This document shows positions 9,552 to 19,846 of a stretch of 64,000 bases of DNA, piece after piece; within the stretch, counting starts at the first letter, position 1; each line of letters starts with the position of its first letter. The notes beneath the pieces were generated by a model. The model was not told where the DNA came from. It saw only the letters and a program-made list of their open reading frames with translations, and did no database searches. The position numbers and the translations under genes were made by a program. Origin of the DNA: Pseudomonas turukhanskensis (GTDB lineage: Bacteria > Pseudomonadota > Gammaproteobacteria > Pseudomonadales > Pseudomonadaceae); the NCBI RefSeq assembly GCF_027922365.1, contig NZ_BSFN01000002.1, forward strand, positions 1-64,000, in the 5' to 3' direction.

Positions 9552-11180
9552 TCAGTCCTGAAGTTCGGCCTGGCTTTCAACGGGGTCGATCAGCACTGCC
9601 TTATCCTGGCGGACCATCAGGTCCAGAATTTCGTTTTGCTTGTCACCCAGAATTCCCGAGAAGCTGATGCCCGACGATTTGGTCGGCGCCAGCATGGCTA
9701 CCCGGTACAGCTCCACGGAAAGTGGCGAGTCGATGGACAACGGCCCGGAGCCGTTGCTGACCAGTTGGCCACCGACCACGATCATCGACACCTTGGTGTC
9801 GAATGGGTCGAGGTCGATGTCGCGGTCGGTGTCGCTCAAGTCTTTGATGTGGCCGTAGACGCCCACCAGGTGGTTATCCACCGCGAGGTTTTCGTAGAGG
9901 CGAATGTTTACGCTGTTGCGCAGGCGGATGCCGTGGCGGTCGTTGCTCACCACCTTGTTGCCCCACAGCAGGTTGTTGGAGCTTTCGTAGAGGGTGATGC
10001 CGTCGGACTCGTTGCGGTAAACCTCGTTGTAGGCCACCAGGTTGTTGACGCTGTTACGGTCGATAACGATGCCCGAGAGTTTGTTCTCGTAGACTTTGTT
10101 ATTGATGATCCAGCTGTCGTCCACTTCGCGGGAAATAATGATGCCGTGCTTTTTGTGGGTGCCGAATACGGTGTTGCCGGCAATCACCAGGCGACGCGAG
10201 CGGTCGTGGGGGTCGATGCCGTAGATGATGTTGTCGCGGTAGGTGTTGTCCTTAACCACGAAGTCCTGGGTTTCGTAGCAGTAGAAGCCGTACCACATGT
10301 CCGAGAACTCGGAGCCGATGATCCAGCCGGTGGGCATGCCACGGCCCATCTGCTTGCTCATGTTCGGCGTGTACTGGGAAATACTCAGGCCGTAGGACTT
10401 ACTGGTGTTGTAGCCAAAGCTGGCGATCTTACTGTTGACGATGTACGTCTCGGTGCCGCCCCAGGACAGCAGGAACGGGCGGAATTCTTCCGGCTTTTTA
10501 AACGTGGCCGGGGCCTTTTTCGCTTCATTCCAGCCGGTGAGGTTGCTGCCGGTGATAAACAGTTTGCCGTCGTTGACGATAAAGGCGCCGCGGTCTTGCG
10601 ACAGGTGCAGTTCCTTCACGTCTTTATCGATTTGCAGGCTGGCGTTGTGCGCCACCACCAGCGGCAAGCGCAGGGTGTAGACGCCATTGGCATCGCTGCT
10701 CAGGTATTGCTTGGGCACTTTTTTGCTCAGCTCGCTCAGGCTCATATAACCGCCTTCAACGAAGATGGCCTGGGGCATGCCGCGCTGGCGGGTGACCCAC
10801 TCGGCCATGCGGTTGTTACCGCCGATAAATTCTTTCAGCGCGTCTTGCTGCACCATGCGCCGCACGGTGGCGCTGCCTTTTTTGCTGCGGTCGATCTTGG
10901 CGTTGACCGCCTCAGCGGTATAGCCGCTGAGGTCGGGCAACTTCGGTGCGGCCAGTTCCAGCGCTTCGGTGGGCGCGGTGGTGACGGTGTAGCTTTTAGC
11001 TTGGCGCAGTTCTTTGGTGGCCTGCGGTTTGCCGTCCTGCGGCAGTGGCGCGTCACTGGCTCGCGCCACGTCTTGCTGGCTGTCCGAGGCCGGCGGCGCT
11101 TCGACGGCCATGGCCGAGCCACTGAAGAGCAGCGCGCCGGCCAACAGCAAAGGAAGCAATGGCGGGTGTTGAGCAGTCAT
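9552..11180 (-). CDS. algG: alginate C5-mannuronan epimerase AlgG
   Basis: Periplasmic epimerase (542 aa) that converts D-mannuronate to L-guluronate residues in the polymer. The ATG at 11180 is chosen because a GGAG site and a proper signal peptide (MTAQHPPLLPLLLAGALLFS...) follow; an in-frame ATG at 11231 overlaps the algE stop but lacks a signal sequence directly after it. The C-terminal two-thirds is a right-handed beta-helix with many N-x-V/I coils, and the catalytic DPHD motif is visible in YGIDPHDRSRR. Length matches the family. Confidence 0.96.
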   Translation of the reverse strand: MTAQHPPLLPLLLAGALLFSGSAMAVEAPPASDSQQDVARASDAPLPQDGKPQATKELRQAKSYTVTTAPTEALELAAPKLPDLSGYTAEAVNAKIDRSKKGSATVRRMVQQDALKEFIGGNNRMAEWVTRQRGMPQAIFVEGGYMSLSELSKKVPKQYLSSDANGVYTLRLPLVVAHNASLQIDKDVKELHLSQDRGAFIVNDGKLFITGSNLTGWNEAKKAPATFKKPEEFRPFLLSWGGTETYIVNSKIASFGYNTSKSYGLSISQYTPNMSKQMGRGMPTGWIIGSEFSDMWYGFYCYETQDFVVKDNTYRDNIIYGIDPHDRSRRLVIAGNTVFGTHKKHGIIISREVDDSWIINNKVYENKLSGIVIDRNSVNNLVAYNEVYRNESDGITLYESSNNLLWGNKVVSNDRHGIRLRNSVNIRLYENLAVDNHLVGVYGHIKDLSDTDRDIDLDPFDTKVSMIVVGGQLVSNGSGPLSIDSPLSVELYRVAMLAPTKSSGISFSGILGDKQNEILDLMVRQDKAVLIDPVESQAELQD

Positions 11181-11230
11181 ATCAGTGTTTCTCCATGGCC
11201 GCGTCGTATCGGGCCGGCTCGCCTGGCTCA

Positions 11231-12709
11231 TCAGAAGCGCCAGATCACATCGACGAAGGCGCGGTGCATATACGAGTCGGCGTCGGGGCCGTAGGCATCG
11301 CCGGGCTTGAACACGCCGCCGCGAAAGCGCACCAGGGCCGACGGTTCATCGATGGCCTGGCTAAGCGAGGCGGGCAGCAGGCCCTGTTTAAAGTACTTGG
11401 TGAGCACCACATCCACTTCCTGGCCGATGTCTTTTTCACCGTCCTGCATGGCGGCGTTGATGCCGCTGGTGCCGATGGGTTGCTGGTCATCGACGCGCCA
11501 GAACTTGTGATACACCAGGCTGGCGTCATAGTCCTCGCGCAACTGCCAGGAGCCGAACAGCGTGGCCGCCTGCAGGTTGCTCAGCTCGCCGCGAAACGCT
11601 TCACCAAAGCGATGCACCCGCGAGCGCGTGCCGGTGTACGTGGAGCGGTTACTTTCCAGCCCGGTCTGCTCGAAGTTATCGCCACCCTCGTCGCCGCCAC
11701 CGCCGCTACCACGGGCGTAGGCGCCGCCGATCTGCCAGTTCTCATCGAATTTCCAGCGCAGGCCCAGGTCGGTGGCCCAGGCGCTGACATCGCCGCTTTG
11801 TTTGCCGGTGGCAAACTCTTCGCCGCCCACTGTCTGGGTGCTCAGGCGGTCACGGTCGCCGGTGAGGCTGGTGACGCTGGCCCAGTAGTTCAGGCGGTTT
11901 TCGTTGCGCGGGTTGTAGGCGTCGCTATTGGCTTGCACGCCTACCCAGGTCAGGTCGCCGGTGCTGGTTTTATCCAGTTCATCGACGCGTTCGCCGGGGC
12001 TATTGAGGTTGCCGTCGTCGCGGGCGTGCTGCACGTTGAGGCCCACCCAATGGCCGGGCGTCCACTGCGCGGCGATGTCGCCGTAGATATGCAGGCGGTC
12101 TTTGTCTTTGGGCGAGAGCTCGTCGATGTCAGTGCGGTATTCGCTGAAGCGTTCGGCCACGCCCAGGTTGGCTTTGAGCAGGGTGGTGTCGAAGGTCCAG
12201 TTCAGCGCTTCGATATTGGTGTCGCGCCACATGCCATCGTCGTTGCGCAGACGCTGGCGCCCCAGTCGCAGTTCTTCGCCGGGGTAGGGCGTCAGGCCTG
12301 AATAGCCGATCCAGAATTCCCGCAGGGCCAAGTAACTTTTGTCGGGCTGGCGGCTGTCATCGCTGCTGCCGCTACCTGCATTCTCGCCGTCTTCGGGTTG
12401 TTGCAGGGTGTCGGTTTCGATGATGTCGGTGGCGCTGACCGCTTGCCCCATGGCATAGCCGCTCCAGTTGCCGCGTTTGCCGTACACCCAGGGGCGCAGG
12501 TCGATACCGATACCGTTTACATCGCCGCCACTGCGGGTGCCGAGGTCGCGGTCATCTTCGGACTGGGCGGTGATCTTCACGTCCAGGCCGTAGCTGCTGC
12601 TGTCGGTCATCTGCACGGCCCAGGCGCAATGGCTGGTCAGCAAGGTGGCGCTGAAGCACAAACCGGCGCGCGTCCATGGGGTAGTGGTTTTACGTTTGGT
12701 GCGTTTCAT
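11231..12709 (-). CDS. algE: outer-membrane alginate exporter AlgE
   Basis: Eighteen-stranded outer-membrane beta-barrel (492 aa) through which alginate leaves the cell. Signal peptide ends near 'HCAWA'. Alternating amphipathic strands rich in Arg and Asp follow, and the protein ends in Trp-Arg-Phe, the aromatic C-terminus expected for BAM recognition. A glycine/aspartate-rich loop ([12 protein letters not shown]) lies mid-protein. It overlaps algK by ATGA at 12706-12709. Confidence 0.95.
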   Translation of the reverse strand: MKRTKRKTTTPWTRAGLCFSATLLTSHCAWAVQMTDSSSYGLDVKITAQSEDDRDLGTRSGGDVNGIGIDLRPWVYGKRGNWSGYAMGQAVSATDIIETDTLQQPEDGENAGSGSSDDSRQPDKSYLALREFWIGYSGLTPYPGEELRLGRQRLRNDDGMWRDTNIEALNWTFDTTLLKANLGVAERFSEYRTDIDELSPKDKDRLHIYGDIAAQWTPGHWVGLNVQHARDDGNLNSPGERVDELDKTSTGDLTWVGVQANSDAYNPRNENRLNYWASVTSLTGDRDRLSTQTVGGEEFATGKQSGDVSAWATDLGLRWKFDENWQIGGAYARGSGGGGDEGGDNFEQTGLESNRSTYTGTRSRVHRFGEAFRGELSNLQAATLFGSWQLREDYDASLVYHKFWRVDDQQPIGTSGINAAMQDGEKDIGQEVDVVLTKYFKQGLLPASLSQAIDEPSALVRFRGGVFKPGDAYGPDADSYMHRAFVDVIWRF

Positions 12710-14127
12710 AGTGGCTCCTGCCCGTCCTGACTTTGCATGGCTTGCATCTGCGTTGCCGTTTGTAGAGTTGCGCCACGCAGCGCTTGTTCCTCACGCAGCA
12801 AGCGTTCCGCTTGGGGGCGCGAGCCAGGGGGTAATTGCTGTTCTATCTGCGCCGCCAACTCGGGCGCTTGCGGTGTGCCTTTTTGCACGGCGATCTGACT
12901 GAACACGTAGGCGTTCACCGGATCGGGGGCAATGCCGCGACCTTGGGAGAACATTTGCGCCAGGGCGAAATCGGCGCTGTTCTGCCCGGCGCGGGCGGCG
13001 GCCAGCAGGCGGTCTAGCGCCTGTTGCGGTTGCACGTTGCCGAGGTAGCCACGGCGGTACATCTGGCCCAGGTAGTAGTTGGCGCTGGTTTCGCTTTGCG
13101 CCGCCTTGAGCAGGTGCTGCTCGGCTTTTTCGGGATCGGCCGGCAACAGTTTGCCTTCGTAGTAGAGCTTGCCGAGCAGCAGTTCGGCGCGCGGCTGCGC
13201 AGCCTCGCGGCCTTTTTTCAGGTACTCGAGCATCTTGTCGATGTCGCCCTGCTCGGGGTAGTCGTAGAGCAATTGCGCCAGGCTTACCCAGGCAGCGGGG
13301 TAGGTGGGGGCGATCTGTTCCAGCATCTCTTGTGCGGTAGCCGGGTCGGTTTTGCCGCCCCCCTGGATTACCAGTTCAGGGTCGGCCAATACTTGCGCCA
13401 CGCCTTCCATTCGCGCGGCCGGCACTACGCCACGGCCGTAGGCGCCACGCAGCTGTTCCACCAGTGCTTTCTGCTTATCGGCTTCGCCGCGTTTCTGGTA
13501 GACGGTGGCCAGTTCCACATAGCAAACATCGGCGGTGGCCAGCGCGCTTTTGCAGATTTTTTCCACCTCGGCCAGGTGCGCGTCGTAGGTGCCCTGGGTG
13601 CGGTAGAGCAGCACCTGAGCCAGCTCCGCTTGTGGGTGACCTTGCTCGCGCCACTGACTGATTTGTTCCTGGGCATTTACCTCAGGAAAGGTTTGCGGGT
13701 ATTGCAGGTAGAGCATGGCCAGCGGCAGCACCGCGCCTTCTTCGCCATTGGCAAAGGCTTGCTTCAGGCGTTTTTCCGCTTCCTTGTGCTCGGCCTCGGT
13801 GGCGTTGGGTTTGGTCGCCAGCAAACGGCCCAGGCGTGAGGCGGCCCGTGGGGATGTGTCGGCCGCCTGGCGGTAAGTGTCTTCGGCCGCCGCCAATTGT
13901 GCCGGGTCGCCGCTTTCCAATTGGATATCGGCCAAGCCCACCGAGGCATCGGCATAACCCATATCGGCCAGGGCTTTGTAGTTGGCCTGGGCGGTGGCGG
14001 TGTCGCCGTTTTTCAGCGCCTCGTTGGCCAGGCGCTGGTCGGGCAGGCCGGCACAACCGGCCATGGTCATAGCCATCACCAAGGGCGCAATTAGCAACAG
14101 GGGACGCTTGGGTTGAGTGCTAGCCAT
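12706..14127 (-). CDS. algK: alginate export lipoprotein AlgK
   Basis: Outer-membrane lipoprotein (473 aa) with Sel1/TPR-type helical repeats that recruits and positions AlgE and links it to AlgX. The lipobox MAGC places the lipidated cysteine at residue 25. Repeats include '[14 protein letters not shown]' and '[12 protein letters not shown]'. Sits 2 bp after alg44 and overlaps algE, as in other pseudomonads. Confidence 0.96.
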   Translation of the reverse strand: MASTQPKRPLLLIAPLVMAMTMAGCAGLPDQRLANEALKNGDTATAQANYKALADMGYADASVGLADIQLESGDPAQLAAAEDTYRQAADTSPRAASRLGRLLATKPNATEAEHKEAEKRLKQAFANGEEGAVLPLAMLYLQYPQTFPEVNAQEQISQWREQGHPQAELAQVLLYRTQGTYDAHLAEVEKICKSALATADVCYVELATVYQKRGEADKQKALVEQLRGAYGRGVVPAARMEGVAQVLADPELVIQGGGKTDPATAQEMLEQIAPTYPAAWVSLAQLLYDYPEQGDIDKMLEYLKKGREAAQPRAELLLGKLYYEGKLLPADPEKAEQHLLKAAQSETSANYYLGQMYRRGYLGNVQPQQALDRLLAAARAGQNSADFALAQMFSQGRGIAPDPVNAYVFSQIAVQKGTPQAPELAAQIEQQLPPGSRPQAERLLREEQALRGATLQTATQMQAMQSQDGQEPL

Positions 14128-14129
14128 AT

Positions 14130-15296
14130 TCAGAGCCCTGCTGCGTTGGCTTTGTCGATAAACCAGCCGAACGAAGGACCGTTATCGCTGCTCACTTCCA
14201 CCGGGCGACCGCCCAGGGCGTTCTCCAGCGGCTCATCGGGCTGAATCACCACACGGATATCCGAGGACAGGTTGCCGGTGTCATTCAGGCTGCTGCTAAC
14301 CACCTTGCCGCCGCGCACTTCATCGACGCCGGCTACCTGGAAGGTCACCCGCGCGCCCGGCTTGATTTCGTTGAATTTGCTGTACGGGAAACGCGCTTCA
14401 ACCTGGGCTTTGGCTTCTCGCGAAACCAGATCGAAGATCACATCGCCCTTGCTCGCGTATTGCCCGTCCGCCACGTATTGCTTGGCCAGCACGCAGTCGC
14501 ACGGGCTGGTGAGGGTGCCTTTCATTTGCTTGTTGAACAGGTTGGCGACGTTGGATGGGCTGAGGTCTTTGTCGTCCAGGTGGCCCTTGAGCATTTCCAG
14601 CATCGAGGCGCTAAAGGTGGCGATTGGCGCGCCTTTTTTCACCACGCCATCGGCGCCAATCAGGCTTTGCACGGTGCCTTCGCGCGGCATGGTCACTTGC
14701 ATGCCCGGCACCTGTACCAATGCCGATTGGGCGTGGGTGACGAAGTACAGGCCGTAGATGGATTTGAACAGGAAGCCAAAGGCCAGCAGACCCAGCAAAA
14801 ATACGCCAACGCTGAACCCTACGGCGCGCATGCGCGCAAACGCGCTCATGCCGCCAACGGCCTTCTGCTTGCGTGCTTTGGTGAAGTTTTCGCGCTGCAA
14901 GGTGGTGAGCAATTCACCGACGCTGACCAGCTCGCCGCTCAGGTGCGCGGTAATCAAATGGCGCAGCGTGGCGATTTCCCGGGGGCGCATGTTGCTGAAC
15001 TGGCAGCCGACGCGGTTGGTTTCGAAGTCCACCGAGCGCACCTGGAATTCGGTGTCGATGGCCAGGGTGATGTTGTCGATCACAAAGAGCATTTTGCCCT
15101 TGTGGAAGTCGCCCACTTTCACCGTGCTGTTGATAGCGCCGTAGCTGAAACCGCCGGCGGAAATATCGGTAACGGTTTGCTCCACCACTTCACGGTTTTT
15201 GCCGCTGAAGCGGATTTTTGCAGGCAGGCGTACCCGGGCGTACTGACGCTGGGCTTCGGATTCGTGCACCACATTGACGTTGACGGCTGTATTCAT
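14130..15296 (-). CDS. alg44: PilZ-domain alginate copolymerase Alg44
   Basis: Inner-membrane c-di-GMP receptor (388 aa) that activates Alg8 post-translationally. The cytoplasmic PilZ domain shows both binding motifs, Arg17-x3-Arg21 and Asp44-x-Ser46-x2-Gly49. One transmembrane helix lies around residues 160-182. The C-terminal periplasmic part resembles membrane-fusion proteins, including a lipoyl-like hairpin. Because both PilZ motifs are intact, alginate polymerisation here should respond to c-di-GMP. Confidence 0.96.
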   Translation of the reverse strand: MNTAVNVNVVHESEAQRQYARVRLPAKIRFSGKNREVVEQTVTDISAGGFSYGAINSTVKVGDFHKGKMLFVIDNITLAIDTEFQVRSVDFETNRVGCQFSNMRPREIATLRHLITAHLSGELVSVGELLTTLQRENFTKARKQKAVGGMSAFARMRAVGFSVGVFLLGLLAFGFLFKSIYGLYFVTHAQSALVQVPGMQVTMPREGTVQSLIGADGVVKKGAPIATFSASMLEMLKGHLDDKDLSPSNVANLFNKQMKGTLTSPCDCVLAKQYVADGQYASKGDVIFDLVSREAKAQVEARFPYSKFNEIKPGARVTFQVAGVDEVRGGKVVSSSLNDTGNLSSDIRVVIQPDEPLENALGGRPVEVSSDNGPSFGWFIDKANAAGL

Positions 15297-15338
15297 GGCG
15301 TTATTCCTACTTTGAGTCTGACGGCCCTGGCAGGGGGC

Positions 15339-16820
15339 TCACACCACCAGCAGCAGCGTGGCGACAAACACACTGGCGGCGGAGAAGGTCATGGTTCGGG
15401 ACGACCAGGTGTTGAACCACTGTTGGAAGCTGGCAAGGTCGCGGTTGAGTTTGGTCGGCTGGCGCGTCCAGGACTGCTGGTCGAGGCGGAAGAACACGTA
15501 GATCTTCACCAAGGCGCCGACGATCTGGTTGTAATAGAGAATCACCGGGTAGGCCGGGCCGATGTGGTGACCGCTGACGGCCAACAGCAAGGTCAGGAGC
15601 AGGCGGGTAAAGCCGATCCACAGGAAGTACACGAGCAAGAAGGCGATGCTGTATTTGAGGCTGGCGATGATCGCCACGGTGAGGCCCAGCAGGCAGGTCC
15701 ACATCGATACGCGCTGGTCGAACAGCACCAGGGTGGTAAACAGCCCCAGGCGCTTTTTACCCAGCTTCATGGCCCGCGAGTTCTGCCGCAGGTTGTTGCC
15801 GTACCAGCGGAACATCAGCTTGCGGCTGGCTTTGATAAAGCTCTTTTCCGGCGGGTGCTCGACGGTGTTGATGGCCGCGTCGGGCACGTAAAAGGTGTCG
15901 TAGCCCAGGCGCATCAGGCTGTACCAGCTGGACTTGTCGTCGCCGGTGAGAAACTTGAAGCGGCCCAGGCGCCAGTGGTCGAGCGAATCGCTTTCCACGT
16001 CGGCAATGAATTCGGGGTTGCTGATAACCGGAGCGCGGAACATCGACATACGCCCGGTGAGTGTCAGCACGCGCTTGGACAGGCCCATGGAGCACATGTT
16101 GATGTGCCGCTGGGCGAAGCGCAGCTTGTGCCATTCACTCATGATGTAGCTGCCGCGTACTTCGCAAAATTCGTTGGTGGTCAGGCCACCGACATTGGGG
16201 AACAGCTTGAAATACGGCACGGTGCGCCGCACCACGCCAGGCTCCAGCACGCTGTCGCCATCGATCACTGCCACCACTGCATCTCGGTCGGGCATATGCC
16301 GGGAAATGGCGCGGAAACCGTGGGCCAAGCCATCGCGTTTACCCGTGCCGGCAATGCGCACGAAGTCGAGGGTGACGTTTTGCGGTGGGTTGTATTTTTC
16401 CCACAGGCTCTTGACGAGAAATTCATCGGAAAGCTCGACGATGGAGCACACCACGGTGGTGGGAAAGCCACACTCCATGGCTTCGCGAATCACCGATTGG
16501 TACACCTGCGCGGTGGTCAGTGCGTCGATGCGAAAGCTGGTGACCATCAGAAATACGTGGGAAGGATCGGCCGCTGTACCCAGCTTGGCCGCCTTGCGCC
16601 GGTAGTGCGGGAACACCACATACAGAAACAGCACGCCACGCAGAAAATGCATCGCGCCCATCGAGTAGCGCCAGATGCCGACCGCGCCGATCAGAAAGAT
16701 AAAGTCTTTCGACTCGGGGTCGAACACCGTGCGGGGCAGCGCGAGGGCGAGCCCGCACAGAAGGCTGAGGTAGAACAACCACCCTGCGCCTTCTGCCAAA
16801 CTCTGCTTGAGCCTATCCAT
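15339..16820 (-). CDS. alg8: alginate polymerase glycosyltransferase Alg8
   Basis: Inner-membrane GT2-family polymannuronate synthase (493 aa) using GDP-mannuronate. Hydrophobic helices lie at both ends. The central GT-A domain has VVAVIDGDS (DxD), a further acidic motif DVESDS and TGDDKSSW. Forms the polymerisation complex with Alg44, whose gene starts 42 bp downstream. An intergenic hairpin separates it from algD. Confidence 0.96.
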   Translation of the reverse strand: MDRLKQSLAEGAGWLFYLSLLCGLALALPRTVFDPESKDFIFLIGAVGIWRYSMGAMHFLRGVLFLYVVFPHYRRKAAKLGTAADPSHVFLMVTSFRIDALTTAQVYQSVIREAMECGFPTTVVCSIVELSDEFLVKSLWEKYNPPQNVTLDFVRIAGTGKRDGLAHGFRAISRHMPDRDAVVAVIDGDSVLEPGVVRRTVPYFKLFPNVGGLTTNEFCEVRGSYIMSEWHKLRFAQRHINMCSMGLSKRVLTLTGRMSMFRAPVISNPEFIADVESDSLDHWRLGRFKFLTGDDKSSWYSLMRLGYDTFYVPDAAINTVEHPPEKSFIKASRKLMFRWYGNNLRQNSRAMKLGKKRLGLFTTLVLFDQRVSMWTCLLGLTVAIIASLKYSIAFLLVYFLWIGFTRLLLTLLLAVSGHHIGPAYPVILYYNQIVGALVKIYVFFRLDQQSWTRQPTKLNRDLASFQQWFNTWSSRTMTFSAASVFVATLLLVV

Positions 16821-16854
16821 CTATGTGTCCTGTCCGTTTATAAACTGGCCGTTA

Positions 16855-16876
16855 CCCCCCAGCGAAGGCTGGGGGG
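16855..16876. promoter_or_regulatory. perfect hairpin in the algD-alg8 intergenic space
   Basis: CCCCCCAGC-GAAG-GCTGGGGGG, a 9-bp GC-rich stem with a four-base loop. No T-run follows on the minus strand, so it is more likely a messenger-stabilising or partial attenuation structure than a full terminator. The neighbouring 16905-16955 stretch resembles the GGAATGAC inverted-repeat family. Confidence 0.55.
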
Positions 16877-16970
16877 CCAGGGCGGCAACTTCGATTGCCT
16901 GAGGGGTTCTGGATTGCGCACCGGCGCACCGCCGCCCTCGCGGGAATGACGGCGGGTTTGCGCCTTACGG

Positions 16971-18281
16971 CTACCAGCAGATGCCTTCGGTAGTGCCGTT
17001 GGTGGTGTGCTTCATAAAGCCCACCAGATCGACCACTTGCTTGCCCTCGGGGGCATGCTGCGCCAGTGGCCGGAAACGCTCGTCGCGGTTGCCCAGCACG
17101 ATAATGTCGGAGCCATCGACCACCTGGTCGAAGTCGCTGTTGAGCAGCGATGAAACGTGGGGGATCTTGGACTCGATATAGTCCTTATTGGCCCCGTGCA
17201 CACGGGCGTACTCCACGTTGCTGTCGTAGATGGAAAGATCGAAGCCTTTGCCGATCAGCATCTCGGCCAGCTCCACCAGTGGGCTTTCACGCAGATCGTC
17301 CGTGCCGGCTTTGAAACTCAAACCGAGCAACGCAACTTTGCGTTTGTCGTGGCTGGCGATGATGTCGAAGGCGTTCTGCACCTGGGCCACGTTGCTGCGC
17401 ATGATGGCGCCGAGCATCGGGTGCTCAACGTCCAGCTGGCCGGCGCGGTAGGTGAGGGCGCGTACATCTTTGGGCAGGCACGAGCCGCCAAAGGCAAAGC
17501 CGGGGCGCATGTAGTACTGCGAGAGATTGAGGGTTTTGTCCTGGCAGACCACGTCCATCACTTCGCGGCCATCCACGCCGACGGCCTTGGCAATGTTGCC
17601 GATTTCGTTGGCGAAGGTGACCTTGGCGGCGTGCCAGACGTTGCAGGTGTACTTGATCATCTCGGCGACTTCGATGTCTTTGCGGATGATCGGCGCGTCG
17701 AGTTCGCTGTACAGCGACTCAAGGGCATCGCCTGACTCTTTGTCCAATTCACCGATAACGGTCATGGGCGGGTGGTCGTAATCTTTGATCGCGGTACTTT
17801 CGCGCAGAAATTCCGGGTTTACGGCAACACCAAAGTCCACCCCGGCTTTTTTCCCGGAGCAGTCTTCAAGAATAGGGATCACCACATTTTTAACCGTGCC
17901 GGGCAGTACGGTACTGCGCACGACAACCGTGTGGCGGGTGGTTTTTTCACGCAGCACAAAGCCGATTTCGCGGCAGACCGATTCGATGTAATCGAGCTCC
18001 AGGTCGCCGTTCTTTTTGCTGGGGGTGCCTACGCACAGCATTGACAGTTCAGTATCGCGGATGGCGGCGGCCACATCGGTGGTGCCGCGCAGGCGTCCGG
18101 TTTCGATACCCTGTTGTAGCAAGGCCTCAAGGCCCGGTTCAACAATCGGCGACTTGCCGTTGTTGATCAGATCAATCTTGGCGGTGGAAACATCCACGCC
18201 GACAACTTCATGGCCGCGTGCAGACAGGCAACCGGCACATACTGCGCCGACATAACCTAAACCAAAAATGCTAATACGCAT
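16971..18281 (-). CDS. algD: GDP-mannose 6-dehydrogenase AlgD
   Basis: Cytoplasmic NAD-dependent enzyme (436 aa) oxidising GDP-mannose to GDP-mannuronate, the committed step of alginate synthesis. N-terminal Rossmann motif FGLGYVGAVCAG at residues 6-17. The catalytic Cys268 lies in FGGSCLPKD. The ATG at 18281 has an AGGTGA site five bases upstream and gives the canonical MRISIFGLGY start; an in-frame GTG at 18290 is less likely. First gene of the alginate operon, behind a long intergenic control region. Confidence 0.97.
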   Translation of the reverse strand: MRISIFGLGYVGAVCAGCLSARGHEVVGVDVSTAKIDLINNGKSPIVEPGLEALLQQGIETGRLRGTTDVAAAIRDTELSMLCVGTPSKKNGDLELDYIESVCREIGFVLREKTTRHTVVVRSTVLPGTVKNVVIPILEDCSGKKAGVDFGVAVNPEFLRESTAIKDYDHPPMTVIGELDKESGDALESLYSELDAPIIRKDIEVAEMIKYTCNVWHAAKVTFANEIGNIAKAVGVDGREVMDVVCQDKTLNLSQYYMRPGFAFGGSCLPKDVRALTYRAGQLDVEHPMLGAIMRSNVAQVQNAFDIIASHDKRKVALLGLSFKAGTDDLRESPLVELAEMLIGKGFDLSIYDSNVEYARVHGANKDYIESKIPHVSSLLNSDFDQVVDGSDIIVLGNRDERFRPLAQHAPEGKQVVDLVGFMKHTTNGTTEGICW

Positions 18282-18369
18282 TGTATTCACCTATTACTTT
18301 GAGTTACGCCGTTAAACAGTGGATGGTTGGATTAACCATCACCCTTGTAATGCACTTCGTAAGTTGTAA

Positions 18370-18396
18370 TTACGAAAGCGCAGGCATAATAAGTTC
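18370..18396 (-). promoter_or_regulatory. candidate AlgU (sigma-22) promoter of algD
   Basis: Reading toward algD, GAACTT (18396-18391) matches the -35 of extracytoplasmic-stress promoters. A TCGTA follows after 15 bases, close to the TCCTA described for algD of P. aeruginosa, but the spacer is one or two bases short. Position about 90 bp upstream of the ATG is plausible. The -10 call is weak. Confidence 0.45.
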
Positions 18397-18400
18397 GTCA

Positions 18401-18418
18401 CATTCAACTTGTTGAATG
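18401..18418. promoter_or_regulatory. perfect palindrome upstream of the algD promoter candidate
   Basis: CATTCAAC-TT-GTTGAATG, 8-bp arms, lying just upstream of the GAACTT element. Size and position suit a dimeric regulator site. The regulator is not identifiable from sequence. Confidence 0.45.
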
Positions 18419-18689
18419 CGTGTTTGGGCATGTTGTAAAAGGGATGCGCCCGGATGTTCAGGCCTACGCTCCAATACTGGTCGTAGAGCCTTGGTGAGGC
18501 TGTTGCAGTAGGTCTGCTTCTACCTGCTTCTCCATCGTTTTTAAAACGTTCCGTGTGCCGACTTATAGCGAATAAACAACCACGGCTTATTGCGCAAGTT
18601 TAGGTGGCCAGTGCTGGGCAGCACTAAGAAAACCAACCTGTAAAAAGTCGTTACGGGGTTATGAGCCCGCAAATTTAATGATAGTTCCT

Positions 18690-18699
18690 ACCGTTCGTC
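18690..18699 (+). promoter_or_regulatory. AlgR-type binding box
   Basis: ACCGTTCGTC matches exactly the core CCGTTCGTC known for AlgR sites in the P. aeruginosa algD promoter. It lies about 410 bp upstream of the algD start, similar to the far-upstream sites there. A weaker AGTTCGTC is at 18392-18399 beside the promoter candidate. Confidence 0.6.
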
Positions 18700-18872
18700 A
18701 GACTTTCGTAACACTTGGACACAGGCGAGGAAATAGCTGTGATCGCAATATAATGGCAAGTGCGCTGTATACCGCCGGGTAGTGGGCGTGAGGCGGCGCA
18801 ATAACTTTTTGCCAGTACTAAAGATTGGTTAAAGTGCCAGTAGTTAAATGTAGGACAATTATAGGAGGGTAC

Positions 18873-18950
18873 CCAATGAAAGTTAGGCTAAAGGCCGGGG
18901 AACTTTCATTGGTTATAAAGTGTATAGCCGCAGGTGTGCGGAGATATTGA
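18873..18950 (+). CDS. 24-codon small ORF with start codon inside a hairpin
   Basis: The ATG at 18876 follows a near-perfect AGGAGGGT site (18863-18870). The ORF runs to TGA at 18948-18950 and begins MKVRLKAGELSLVIK; the product is a basic, partly hydrophobic 24-residue peptide. A perfect 12-bp inverted repeat (CCAATGAAAGTT 18873-18884; AACTTTCATTGG 18901-18912) contains the start codon in its left arm, so folding would hide it. There is no homologue I recognise. It could be a regulated small protein or a coincidence within a structured RNA. Confidence 0.4.
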   Translation, partial: PMKVRLKAGELSLVIKCIAAGVRRY

Positions 18951-18977
18951 CGTCGGAAAAGCAGCAGCTGTGGCTGT

Positions 18978-19000
18978 GTAGGGTGCGCGAAGCACACCCT
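18978..19000. repeat. GTAGGGTG repeat, short degenerate copy
   Basis: GTAGGGTGCGCGAAGCACACCC, a collapsed copy of the dispersed GTAGGGTGTGC inverted repeat, immediately downstream of yaaA. Confidence 0.6.
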
Positions 19001-19010
19001 TGCACGGCGT

Positions 19011-19793
19011 TTACGCGTCGCTTTGTTCGTCGCGCAGGAAGATCAAATGATCGGGCTTGGATTGGGCCGCATCGAAACAATAGCCCTGGTAGTTGAAGTC
19101 CTTCAGGCCGGCGGGGTCGGTCAGCCGCTCCTTGATCACATAGCGGGCCATCATGCCGCGCGCCTTTTTGGCGTAGAAGCTGATGATTTTGTACTGGCCG
19201 TTCTTCATGTCCTTGAAGTCGGTATTGATGATCCGACCTTTCAAGGCCTGGCGTTTTACCGCGCCAAAGTATTCATTGGAGGCCAGGTTCAGCAGCACGT
19301 CATCGCCCTGGGCCTTGAGTGCCTGGTTGAGCCAGGCGCTGATATTGTCGCCCCAGAATGCATACAGGTCTTTGCCACGGGCGTTGGCCAGCTTGGTGCC
19401 CATCTCCAGCCGGTAGGGCTGCATGAGGTCCAGCGGGCGCAGCACGCCGTAGAGGCCCGAGAGCATGCGCAGGTGTTTTTGCGCGAAGTCGAAATCGTCT
19501 TCGCTGAAGTCTTCGGCATGCATGCCGGTGTACACATCGCCTTTGAACGCGAGCAGCGCCTGCTTGGCGTTCTTGCTGGTGAATTTTGGCGACCAGCTGC
19601 CAAAGCGTGCGGCGTTCAGACCGGCGAGCTTGTCGGACAGGTGCATCAGGTCGGCGATCTGCGCTGGGCTGAAGTCACGCAGCTGGGCAATCAGCTCCTG
19701 GGCATGGTCCAGGTGTTGCGGTTGGGTGTGGCGGGAGGTGACCGGCGGGGTGTCGTAGTCCAGGGTCTTGGCGGGTGAAATCACCATCAGCAT
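19011..19793 (-). CDS. yaaA: peroxide stress protein YaaA
   Basis: YaaA/DUF328 family protein (260 aa), a cytoplasmic factor that limits free iron and damage during hydrogen peroxide stress in E. coli. The family start [13 protein letters not shown] is present, as are FKGDVYTG (residues 83-90) and the C-terminal FNYQGYCFD. An AGGAG site precedes the ATG. Its length equals the family norm. It lies beyond the algD control region in the same orientation, with a repeat and the small ORF between. Confidence 0.93.
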   Translation of the reverse strand: MLMVISPAKTLDYDTPPVTSRHTQPQHLDHAQELIAQLRDFSPAQIADLMHLSDKLAGLNAARFGSWSPKFTSKNAKQALLAFKGDVYTGMHAEDFSEDDFDFAQKHLRMLSGLYGVLRPLDLMQPYRLEMGTKLANARGKDLYAFWGDNISAWLNQALKAQGDDVLLNLASNEYFGAVKRQALKGRIINTDFKDMKNGQYKIISFYAKKARGMMARYVIKERLTDPAGLKDFNYQGYCFDAAQSKPDHLIFLRDEQSDA

Positions 19794-19846
19794 GGGGGCG
19801 TCTCCTAAAGGCAGCGGCGATTCTAAGCGCTGCCAATGGTTTTGTC

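Noticed and set aside
18899..18935. GGGAACTTTC on the plus strand as an AlgU promoter
   Set aside because: No matching -10 at any allowed spacing, and the GAACTT is explained as part of the 12-bp inverted repeat.
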